From positions 33,794,501 through 33,858,500 of the forward strand of contig BRKX01000009.1 of the NCBI GenBank assembly GCA_026008535.1: DNA of 64,000 bases, read 5' to 3'. The stretch comes from Perilla frutescens. Its lineage: Eukaryota; Streptophyta; Magnoliopsida; Lamiales; Lamiaceae. Position numbers and translations under genes: made by a program. The first letter of the stretch is position 1. Each line of letters begins with the position of its first letter. Of this stretch, positions 36,234-46,998 are shown piece after piece. The notes beneath the pieces were generated by a model that saw only the letters and a program-made list of their open reading frames with translations, did no database searches and had not been told where the DNA came from.

Positions 36234-36260
36234 ACACACACACACACACATACACACACA
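36234..36260. repeat. (CA)n microsatellite
   Basis: Mostly CACACA with one TA interruption, inside the long-TIR element. Confidence 0.9.
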
Positions 36261-36729
36261 GAGTTCGAATACTGTAAATTCAAAAAATTGGAATTGGAGA
36301 ATTCATTGGATAAAAATCTTGTGGATTTTGGTGGTTGTGTTTGGTGGAATTGATTTGAGGATTTTATAATTAAAACCTAACATTAATGGAGGGTTATTTG
36401 TGAAAATGGAGGAAATTTCATGTTCAATTCATACGAGGATTCTTCGTGAAAATGGAGGAAATTTCATGTTCAATCCATGTGTGTGTAAAAAGTGTATATT
36501 AATGTGTGAAATACTCTAAGTATTTAAGAAAATTGTGTGTTAGTATATGTTTTGACGGGTATTGTTAACGTCATATCTCTCTATCTCCATCTCCATCAGT
36601 TGGAGGATCAAAATAGGGACGAAATTGAACTTTTAAAAAAGTTATGAGATCACTTTGAACTAAAAAGATAAATAGGGACCAAATTGCTCTTATGCAAATA
36701 ATTATAGGATCAAATTGGACTTTTGCACT

Positions 36730-38000
36730 AAAATTAAATCAAATGACTAGGACCCGACATTTGCAGTGAGACGAAGCATAGACGTCATGGGCCTCCAATT
36801 TTTATTTTTAATTTTTTAATTTATTTTTTCTGGGTCATTTTTTTATTTTTATATTTTTTAATTTTTCTTTTTTCTTTTTTTTTCCAAAAACTTTATACTC
36901 TAAAATAAAATTAGTGAACCCTAAAATTATAGTGAATTTAATTTGGTTAAAATAAATATAAAGTTATGCCTTGAAATAGAATTAATAAGCTCTAAAATAA
37001 AAGTGAATTAATTTATTTATTTTTTAAATCTGTCGACTCGCACAATGCACTCGCCCGACGCTAATACGTGAGCTCGTGTATTGCGCTCGACAATTAATTT
37101 TTCCAACTTAGAATGGTGAAAAAAATCACAATTTAAACTAAATAAACTAGTATAAGATAAATAACATATTTTTACTTTTTAAGAATATAGGTGATTTTTT
37201 TTCGAATTTTGAATGATACTTATTAGTGTTACAGTTGTTACTGATTTTAACGGATTTTTTTTGGTTGATCTGGGTCAAAGCGGGTTGACCCACGAATTTC
37301 ATTGACGCACCTAAAATAATGCTTATTTACAAGTAGTACATACAAGTGTTTATGAATGACTAAAGGAGTTTAAAGTTGAACGGCACATTGAATTCAAAGT
37401 AAAGGGACACGAAAGAGCAGTTTCGCGAGGTCAGGGAAGCTGTCAAAGAGAAAGAGAAGATCTGAGTAAAAATGATAAAATGCCTTAGTTGCTCGATCCC
37501 TCTTCCCCGACCTAATACGACTTTAATTTGGGCATTTTTAAAATATATGAGTTGAAGGGGTTGTAGTGAGCCCTTATAAAGCCAAATTTAGGATTAGGCC
37601 TTGATTGTAGACTTACACTTCTCCGTGGAAAAAATTCCGAATCTTTTTCTTCTTCTTCTTCTTCTTTATCTTGACTTAAAAGTATAACTCTATTGAAATA
37701 ATATTTAATAAATTATAAAATATCATTATTATATATGAAGATGCAATGTATTATTTTACTGAGGGATTACATTTTTAAAAAAAAAATTCTTATTTGCTAT
37801 GGTTGATATGATAGAGAAATAATTAGAAAATTAAATTAATTGATGTGAATTGAATTGGAATAGTATAATACTATTGAAATAAAATACTCCCTTAATTGTC
37901 CTTTAAATATTATTGGCAAATCATATTTTGTAAGATATTAAGACACTTTTTATATAGGTATAGATATAGATATAGATATTTATAGTAGAAATTAAAATAA
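36730..38000. other. AT-rich spacer
   Basis: Very AT-rich with T-runs at 36790-36890 and TATAGA repeats at 37950-37975. No coding frame, repeat family or RNA gene recognised. Confidence 0.6.
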
Positions 38001-38270
38001 TCTACTACTGTTATAAAACTGTGATGTTTTACAAAATTTAGTTTACCTATTATATCCCAACTACAACTTTAATTTAATGGTAATTGTGTAATATAATATA
38101 TAATATGTATTTATAATGTAAAATATAATAAAATATATTAGTTTGCATGTGAATCTACTACTATATATAAAATTATCCGTATTTTATAAAATTGAATTTA
38201 ACTAATATATCCCCATAATATATTTAAATTAAGCACACAATAGGGTAATTCAATAAATCTACAATATGAA

Positions 38271-38431
38271 TTTTTTTTTGTCAAAGGTAACCCGCAGCCG
38301 CTACCGCATAGGGAAGGTTAACCACACTTGACAAGTCAGATGTGATAGACTCACACCTAGTGGTGTCGTCACACCTAGCAGTGTTGGTGGTGAGATTCGA
38401 ACTTGAGACCTTTGGCCATCCCCAAGGGGAC
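38271..38431 (-). mobile_element. Au-type SINE, internally deleted
   Basis: Same family as 35413-35632: box B (AGTTCGAATCTC in context), GTGTGGTTAACC, GCGGCTGCGGGTTACC and a poly-A tail on the minus strand. The box A region and the TTTGCAG..GCGCACC part are missing. Flanked by ACAATATGAA (38261-38270) and ACAACATGAA (38432-38441), imperfect target duplications. Confidence 0.8.
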
Positions 38432-38549
38432 ACAACATGAATTTTTTTATTATCATATAATAGTATGGATATTAAATTTCTAGCATGATTTTTATGCAAA
38501 TGACCATTCATTTGATAATTGATATGCATATATATATATATATATATGG

Positions 38550-39479
38550 TAACAATTAATAAATATTATTATTGACTTCCATAATATTATATTTAAAATA
38601 CATATGTAATTTCGATTGGTGCATCAACTTGATATGTGCGTATGTGTATAAGTTTCTAATTTCCACCAATATACTATTTTTTAATTAAATGATACGCAAT
38701 TCATTAATATCTTTATAAACCAATAAGATATAAATTATGAATTAATATATACAATGCATATCACATGCATTCATGTCAATTATTTTTATTTTATTTTTTA
38801 TATGATAATGTCTATACTAATTTATTTTTTAGCAACATTTTAGGGATTTTCATAATTTAAAAGGTGACATTATTAAAATATTTTAAAAATCAGGTTGAAT
38901 TTCGAAATTGGTCGAGTATATAATAATCTAATTATCTGGGAATTATAAGTACAATTTATTCAATATACTTGAAATTAAACTTTTACTCATAAATTACTGA
39001 TTCATAACAGGTTATATTGATAATTCAAATATTAGTGAACTAAAATAGATAAAAAAAATATCAAAAATATTACATAATATACATAAATTGAAACAATTTC
39101 ATTGCAAAACAACAATGTAAATTTATAGAAGCACCAAAAAATTTATCATCGCCCACATATTTGTATTAAAGATAGTGTATATAATGAAATGTTATTTTGG
39201 CCACTCATCTATTTTTATTAAAGATAAGTTAATCAATATTATAAAAGGAATTAAGTTGTAAAACTTATGTCATTCCCTCCAACTCATAAAAATACTTTTT
39301 CTAAAAAAATTACATATTTTATCAAAAATAAACTTCACAATTACTCATCAATCTAAAGATTTTTTTTCAATATTAATGTAAAATCATAGAGGATAATTTC
39401 AAATATATAGATTGGAGAAAAAAAAAACTATTCATAAGTGAATATATTAATTTGAATTTTATTACAAGTAATTTAATTA

Positions 39480-39519
<40 letters not shown>

Positions 39520-42149
39520 AGAATATGTGTGTGTGTGTGTGTGTGTATGATGTGAAATAACACTATGTCATTTCTATTATGAGGCAAATGAGTCAATTGC
39601 CTCATGCCTCATTATTTTCATTAAAATGGTTAGCTAAATAAATATATGCATTATCCACATTCAATTAATAATTTTTTTGAAGTCAAGTATTTTAAATATA
39701 GTTTATCATGTCTTAATTTCTAACAAATTATTTTTTAACCATATGACTTATCTAACATTTGAAAAATACTTAGATATTAATCAATTTGATTTATTTTCAA
39801 AATTAAAGTATACGTTAATAGAATCTAAGACATAAAATAAAATACAAAAGTATATTTTGAGATATTATATTATATAAATAAACATTTTCCCAATGCATAT
39901 ATTACCTATCGGATATTATTGGATATGCTAATTACACCAATTTTTTTTGTTGAAGTAAGTTTTTAAGTTGAGTAATATGTCACAGTTTGAGATTTTGATT
40001 ATTTAAAAGTGGTTTTATTGTTGATAAAACGAGAAATAATAAATGAATTTCTTTACAACACATTAGTGTATTATCTTTTAAAATAATATTTTATTTCTAA
40101 ACATATTCATTATTTCACCTCGAACCCATATTGTCTCAAAGCGGCCCTAAGAAATTATCATATATACAACAATTCATTTTAGAATGCTACTAATTATTCT
40201 AATACTATTTTAACTAGGAAAATTTTTAGCTTAATTACACTATTATATTAGAGCATAATACTACTTTTATAATAGCATGTACAAATGTTATAATTAAAAA
40301 TGTAGACTTTAGCAGCTAAATTTGGGTAAATATAACAATTTAATTTTTATATATTATTTTTTGCACTTCTCAGTCGAATATTTATTTTATTACATTACAA
40401 TTATTCGACTTTTCATTAACTATCAACAAGTATACGAAGTATTTGTATTATAATGTTGAGTAAGATTGTATTCCACATAGCCTAAAAAAAATAATCATAA
40501 TGTGAGTACTGCAACGTCAATTTTCTAAGTATTATTCAAGGTTTTATTTTATATCTTCTAAAGATAAATGATTAAATAAAGTCAAATAAAGATAAATGGA
40601 GAAAATTAGAAATTGGTATAATAGAGGAAGAAATAATATAAATCATCGATTTCATATATTCATCCAAACAATTAATTCAATTCAATTAAATGATTTATTT
40701 ACGATTCAATTTTATTAGGACAATTACCAGATTAATCAAAAGGAAAAAAAGATAACAATAAATATAATACATTTTATAATGTGAATATATGAGTCTTAGA
40801 TATTAAAAAATAAATCTATTTTTAATCTTTATTATTTTCAATAATTAATATTTGAAGAACACATAAAGTGTTTATAAAACTAAACATATATATACATATA
40901 TATTTTATATAACTGTAAATGTATAGAGATTAATATTTCAACTACATGAATTAATGAAAATTTATTCTTACAAGTAACTTTAAGATAGTATGGTATATAT
41001 ACATAGTATGTAAATCAAGAGTATATATTCTTTTAGTATCTTTTACAATATATATAATGACAATAGTGACAATCGATATATATATATATATATTAATCAA
41101 CAAATTAATGATAAGAATATTAATATATCTAAGTATTAGTATCTTTATTGAAATCAATTTAATTTAGATCATAAACATACAAGTTTGTAGTCTTTATGAT
41201 ATATGAATTATTTTAAATTAATTAATAATATGAATGAGATATGAATATATATATACGAGCCTTATAAAATACAAAATAAAAAAAGATTGTATCTCTAATA
41301 TCTCTAAATTTTATTATTTTCATAAATGACAAAAGCTTGTATAAGACCATCTTACAAGTCAAAATTCATAAGATGAGCCAATGTTTGGATCCAATTTTAT
41401 CCTTAATTTTTAAAAAAATTCATTTTAACTAATTTTAAAAATATATAATTCATGTATGCTATAAAATTAAAGAGAGAAATTTTCACGTGTGAGCGAAAAA
41501 TGTTCGTGTTTGAGAAATAAAAAGAAGTGTCATAATTTAGTTTTTCAAATTTGAAAAGAGGGAGACAAAAATGCTAGAATAGGTTAATAATTGTCATGTA
41601 TACTGTGATTTAAATTTGTAAATATTAATGTTTTGCCACTCAATTTTGGATCTGGAAACTACTGAATTACAAATAAGATCAATAGGTTCGAAAATATGTT
41701 CAACTAATTTTTTCCTAAGCTATTGATCATGTATGTTCAAAACTATATTTTCAAACATGCCTTATATTTTTGAAAATGAATTTTCGAACATAGCCTTGTA
41801 TGAAAAATATGTGGAGTATTTAAAAACACACCTAACTATAAAGTATAAATATTTTCATTTTAATCTATTTTCTTCAATTTTTACTAGGACATTGCTCTAG
41901 AAATTAAAACCAACATAACCACAAAAGAGATGTCCTTTTTTCAAACCATAATGAATTTTGTTTGATACCTAATATAATTCATGGAAAGTTTTTTTATTAT
42001 CATAGGTTCGCCCAAAAATTATTAGAAAAAAAGCATTGACAAGATGTTCTATTTTAATATAAAAATATATTAATTCAAGACAAAATTCAAAAGGATGTTA
42101 ATCGTAATAAAAAGTTTGGCTATTGTTATATATGAGAATTTATGCTCGC

Positions 42150-42150
<1 letters not shown>
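38550..42150. other. AT-rich, gene-free interior of the candidate Helitron
   Basis: Over 3.5 kb without a credible ORF, repeat family or RNA gene, apart from short TA tracts (for example 41075-41092). Confidence 0.6.
39482..39546. repeat. (TA)n and (GT)n microsatellites
   Basis: About 18 TA units then about 11 GT units, separated by CAAGAATAT. Confidence 0.95.

Positions 42151-42152
<2 letters not shown>

Positions 42153-42189
<37 letters not shown>
42153..42189. repeat. (AT)n microsatellite
   Basis: About 18 AT units. Confidence 0.95.
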
Positions 42190-42192
<3 letters not shown>

Positions 42193-42469
42193 TTAAATTT
42201 AAATTAATTTAAATATTATTCTTTTGTTGTGCACATTTTTATTATATTTCACATATATTTTTAATTTGTACTTTAGAAAATATACACATAATATTCGATA
42301 TAGAATTTAACACAAATTATTTTTATATTTTTAGATAAAAGAATTCATTTTAATGTTATTAATATATATTCTTACTCTAAAATTTTTACACTTTCAAAAG
42401 AACTTTTAATTTTATATAATTTAGTAAAAAATCATACAATTTACGTGCAGCGCACGTTATCTCCGCTAG

Positions 42470-43041
42470 TAAAACTAAAAGAGTTCACCATTATGGGAGT
42501 AATGTTGTTTCGAAATTGTCTTTTGAAGTCAATTTCAAGTATATGTCATAATGTTCGAGTGTTACGTGTAATCAATACAGCATACGTACTTGGAAATTTA
42601 TTCATAGAGTTGTGAATACACCAAGATGAATATAAGTCATGCATTAAAGTGAGAGTAGCCAATTAGAGTTCAAGGCTAACACATTCAAAGGAGATTAGGT
42701 CTTCTATGAAAAACTTTTGTAAATACTTTTCCTCCATGTGCATTTTTATATTGCAGAAAATGATTTTACAATAATTATAAAATTTGCATATAAAAAGTTA
42801 CTAAACTTTTTATCAATGAAGATAGCTAATTAGTTGGTGTGTTGGTAATCCTATGCACCTGCACAAAATTCATACCAAAATTTTATATTTTCCTTAGATT
42901 TGAATTCAAACATCGAATTGACGAATTTGGCAAACAAGAAAAAAAGGCAGAGTAAAAAGGAAAGAATAAATGACATATAGTAATAACAGGTTGCATTATT
43001 TCAATGAGAAAAAATAAATTTTCTTCAAGTTTTTCCAACCA
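42470..43041. other. Spacer before the PPR gene
   Basis: About 570 bases, AT-rich, no recognised feature. Confidence 0.5.
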
Positions 43042-43201
43042 AAGTTCCAATACCATAAAAATTGCGTCAACTAGCATAGAATCGGAAACTTTGTCGCATG
43101 TTTCATACAGCAAGTGAAGAACCCATCATATGATAATTGTGACATTTTCAGATGATAAAACACTACTAAAATAATGACAAAAGTTCCACAGAAAACAGTT
43201 C
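43042..43201 (-). pseudogene. Copied fragment of the sterol delta-7 reductase gene
   Basis: Aligns to about 63385-63545 of the DWF5-type gene on the same strand. It covers the start of one exon (YETCDKVSDSMLVDAIF against YETYGKVSDSMLVNTIL) and part of the preceding intron (ATCTGAAAATGTCACAATTA is shared). Intron sequence means it was copied at DNA level, not from mRNA. The downstream part of the exon is replaced by unrelated sequence. The PPR frame ends inside it. Confidence 0.85.
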
Positions 43202-45157
43202 AAATGCCAAAGTGAACCTCCCATACACGCTCTCCATCTCCATGAAAATTCTCTTTGCATCATTGATAAGTCCAGAGTGATTGCAGCCCACCAGAACGGC
43301 TAAAAATGTCACCCCATTTGGTTTGACACCATCTTCCAGCATTCTTGACAAGTATTGGAGCACTGATCGGCCATGACCATGTATAGCCAATCCCATAAGC
43401 ATTGCACTCCACAATGTCACGTTCTTTTCACAACATGAGCTTGACATTTCATCAAACAGCTCCCTAGCACAATCAATCTCTCCAGCCATAAAAAGGCCAT
43501 CAATCATAGCAGGATAACTCATGACATTCCTCAACGACCTTGGCATATTTTTGAACATCTCCTTAGCACGATAAATCTCTCCAGCCTTAAAAAGGCCATC
43601 AATCATAGCAGTATAACTCACGACATTCCTCAACGACCTTGGCATTTCGTTGAACAGCTCTCTGGCACGATCAATCTCTCCAACCTTAAGAAGCCCATCA
43701 ATCATACCATTATAACTCACGACATCCCTCAACGAGCTTGGCATTTTGTCGAATAACTTCCTGGCTTGATCAATCTTCCCAGCCTTAACAAACCCATCAA
43801 GCATAACATTATAACTCACCACGTCCCTAAATGACCTTGACATTTCTTCGAACAGCTTCATAGCTTGATCAATCTGCCCAACCTTAGCAAACCCATCAAG
43901 CATAACATTATAACTGACCACATCCCTAAATGACCTGGGCATTTTCGTCGAACAGCTTCCTAGAATGATCAATCTGCCCAGCCTTAGCAAACCCGTCAAG
44001 CATAACATTATAACTGACCACATCCCTAAATGACCTTGGCATTTCGTCAAACAGCTTCCTAGCATGATCAATCTGCCCAGCCTTAGCAAACCCATCAAGC
44101 ATAACATTATAAGTGACCACATCCCTAAATGACCTTGGCATTTCGTCGAACAACTTCCTAGCATGATCAATCTGCCCAGCCTTAGCAAACCCGTCAATTT
44201 GCCATCAAGCATAACATTATAACTGACCACATCCCTAAATGACCTTGGCATTTCATCGAAATGCTTCCTAGCATGATCGATCTGCCCATACTTAACAAAC
44301 CCATCAAGCATAACATTATAACTCACCACATCCCTAAATGACCTTGGCAGTTCGTCGAACAGTTTTCTAGCATGATCGATCTGTCCATCCTTAACTAACC
44401 CATCAAGCATAACATTATAACTCACGAGGTCGCTAAATGACCTTGGCATTTCTTGGAACAGTTTCCTAGCTTGATCAATCTGCCCAGCCTTAGCAAACCC
44501 ATCAAGCATAGTATTAAAACTCACAACATTCCTCAAGGTGCTAGGCGTTTCTTCGAACAGATTCCTAGCTTGATCAATCTGCCCAGCCTTAGCAAATCCA
44601 GCAAGCATAACATTATAACTGACCACATCCCTAAATGACCTTGGCATTTCGTCGAACAGCTTCTCAGCATGATCAGTCTGCGCAGCCTTAGCAAATCCAT
44701 CAAGCATAACATTATAACTCACGACATCTCTAAACAAGCTTTCTTCAAACACCCCATTCGCGCCATCAACGTTATCAAACCTACAGTAGGTGCAAGAAAG
44801 TGCGTTGTGCACATGCACATCATCCAAAAACCCGAACTTGGTGATTTGAGCATGAAGAGCCTTTGCAAGAGAATGCGAGTTCTGCAGAAGCCCACAAGCT
44901 TTAAGAACGAAAGGGAATGTGTGGAAATTCGGCTCGATCTGTCTCCGCCGCATATCAATGAAGAAAATCAAGGCGGTATGAGGAGAGCGGAGAAAGGTGT
45001 GAGCTCTGATGATGTCATTGTAGTTGAAATTTGTAGGATTTGGAATGAGATTGAAAATCTTAGTGATGTAGATGATGCCATAATTGAATGAAGCGGAGTT
45101 ATTTTGTTGAGGGGAAGAAACGGTGAAGGTGTTGAAAATTAAATCGATCCCAAACAA
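43166..45157 (-). pseudogene. PPR gene with tandem near-identical repeats, 5' end replaced by an LTR
   Basis: Pentatricopeptide-repeat protein, a family that binds organelle RNA. The open frame gives 663 residues. Two PLS-type repeats (FNYNDIIRAH, FHTFPFVLKACG, HVHNALSCTYC) precede about 13 units of 33 residues on the pattern DVVSYNVMLDGFAKAGQ. The last units diverge to TLWSAMLMGLAIHGHG and VTFLAVLVGCNHSG; no E or DYW domain follows. Residues 1-9 (MFGIDLIFN) come from the Copia LTR at 45130, so the native start is lost. An 11-base insertion near 44192-44202 and one extra base near 43940 put about 80 residues out of frame, then restore it. The C-terminus (TLAFELFSVELLSLF) reads into the copied sterol reductase intron. 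Probably a pseudogene, though a product from the LTR is possible. Confidence 0.75.
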
Positions 45158-46984
45158 ATTTCGGATCGAATAAAATCCATCTTTTCAATCAAATCGAATG
45201 GGAGAAGAGCTATAAATCAGACAATAGATCGTGATATAAAAATATAATATCCATAATTATATTTATTTAATACTAAAGAAGGGTTAAAGAAAGTACCCTT
45301 TTTTCTTAAATCTCCTTCGTCTTCTTTGATCAACCTTTGAATCTTGAATATCGTAAACACCACAATCGGAAATATCGTAAACACCACAATCTTCCGATTC
45401 GATCCTCCATTTAAACGGCTTTAAAGGGTAGTGAGTGGGCACCGAAATAAATCTATTAAATTCCTAACATAATATTTCTACGATTATTTCAACACATGAA
45501 ATCGTAGAATTGAGCTGTAAAATTGAGCTGTAGTATTGGAAGGATATTTAATCTGAATTAAATATAAACAAAACAAGAAGAAAAAATCAAAATCAAAATC
45601 AAACTTTTTGATTTTAATTAAATCACAATTGCTGTTAATTGATCTTAGCAATCAATTAATTTGTCATTTGAATCAAAGTTCACGTCAAACGTGAAAGTTG
45701 GAATCGGCGTGATTTTTCTTCGAAAATTTACGTCAAACGTGAATTTCCAAAAAATGGCTTTTTTTTAATTCTCTTCTCTTATGTTGTATTTATAGTTAGA
45801 TTTAGTTAAATCCCAATACATATCAGTTTCCTATCTTAAACAAATTCAGAATCATATAAGATAAGGAAACAAATTAATAATTATCTCTAATAATTATTAA
45901 TTATTACTAATATGTAAATATTATAAATATCTTATATTTATTTAATTCCTAGCACAGTCAAACTGTGGAATATCATATATTCCCGGAATTAACTAATATT
46001 TACACATAAGCCCAAACTTTATAAAAACTTATTTTTCATAACACTTTAGGAACTTATATATTATTATCAACCCGTCAATAATATAGGAAGGCGAATCGGG
46101 GACCATGGACCTATAATCAAGAGCTCCAATAAATTGAATAAATAATTAAACTCTTTAATTAATTTATTCAACTTATTAATTCCGATATTATTCCACTAAA
46201 AATTCGGAATTGCACTCTCTTTAATTATAGAACATATTTACTCTACGAATTTGAGCAGTCCATTGATTTAATCATTTCATATGAATTAATCCTCCATAGA
46301 TAATTCATAATTAAAGACAGGTAATATCCGTTAACCTCTTCAATTATTTCTTTTCCTCATTTACCATTAATTCACTAGTGATCGATTAATTTATAAACGA
46401 TTTATAAATTAAAGATCTCTAATCACTCAGTTCCAGAATTAACAAATGAGAGAATTATCTTTCTGCTTCTCAAAAGAAGGAATGGATTCCATATCTGTAA
46501 ATTACATTCCCAACTATTTAATTCAAACGTGAATCTAAAATGCAAGTTTAGAGAATGTTGGCAAACAAACTTTAACGAGCAAATTAAGAATCACATTGAA
46601 ATAAACAGGAGTCTATAATCACTCAGAATTAAAATTATTCATATATGATCATCTTGTGATTTAATTTAATATTCCTTTTCTTTAACGGAATTTGAAGGAA
46701 TAATTAAATTAAATCGGTCCAAGTCCTATATGATCATATCATATATAAATGCCATACTTTAATTAAATTCATCACGGACTTCATTTTTAGTTTATTTTCT
46801 ATAATCTTAATCCTCTTGTATATAACACTTATATACTAAGATTATGGTAACATTAAATAAACTAGGGAGTTTCTGTGATGTAAAATAAATGCATACAAGA
46901 AGCATATTAGTTCGAAAATAAATGTCGCTTTTATAAATAAGATAAAAACAATTCACAATTGCTTTAAGGGCACAATCCCCAACA
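45130..46984 (-). repeat. Element G 3' LTR
   Basis: Reads TGTTGGGGATTGTG at 46984 to CAACA at 45130, 1855 bases. Holds a TATA box at 45795-45786. The tail directly abuts the PPR coding sequence in the same orientation. Confidence 0.88.
45786..45795 (-). promoter_or_regulatory. LTR TATA box facing the PPR gene
   Basis: Minus strand CTATAAATAC, about 660 bases upstream of the PPR coding sequence. Transcription from this 3' LTR would read straight into the PPR gene. The other LTR has the same box at 53090-53081. Confidence 0.55.
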
Positions 46985-46998
46985 ATCTCCCACTTGCC
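46985..46998 (-). other. Polypurine tract of element G
   Basis: Minus strand GGCAAGTGGGAGAT directly before the 3' LTR. The same tract occurs at 54351-54364 next to the other LTR. Confidence 0.8.

Larger units (their letters stand above)
35396..36729. mobile_element. Long-TIR DNA element (MULE-like), interrupted by an Au SINE
   Basis: Ends AGGGCAAAGGTCCAATTTG (35396) and, inverted, AGTGCAAAAGTCCAATTTG (36729). The inverted repeats extend over some 300 bases, including TTCAAAGTGATCTCATAACT and TTTTGATCCTCCAACT, with the left arm interrupted by the SINE at 35413-35632. The middle (about 35930-36380) has no transposase. Long TIRs suggest a Mutator-like non-autonomous element, but no 9-base target duplication was found, only a shared TAAAAT near the ends. 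Confidence 0.6.
38154..42469 (+). mobile_element. Candidate non-autonomous Helitron
   Basis: The left end reads A|TCTACTACTATATATAAAA, the common plant Helitron start. The right end has a short hairpin ACGTGC-AGC-GCACGT (42443-42457), eight bases, then CTAG followed by T, the expected Helitron terminus inserted between A and T. A second, similar start lies at 38001 (TCTACTACTGTTATAAAAC). No Rep-helicase ORF is present; the interior is AT-rich with an Au SINE and microsatellites. The pairing of these two ends is inference, so the right end is better supported than the full span. Confidence 0.4.

Noticed and set aside
40951..41157. 68-residue frame
   Set aside because: Ile/Tyr-rich translation of AT-rich sequence.
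43926..44153. Separate 75-residue PPR protein on the minus strand
   Set aside because: It is the out-of-frame part of the PPR array between two compensating insertions, not a separate gene.
43480..44720. CRISPR-like array of regular 99-base repeats
   Set aside because: The repeats are protein-coding PPR units without unique spacers.
44669..45091. 140-residue plus-strand frame
   Set aside because: Antisense of the PPR gene.
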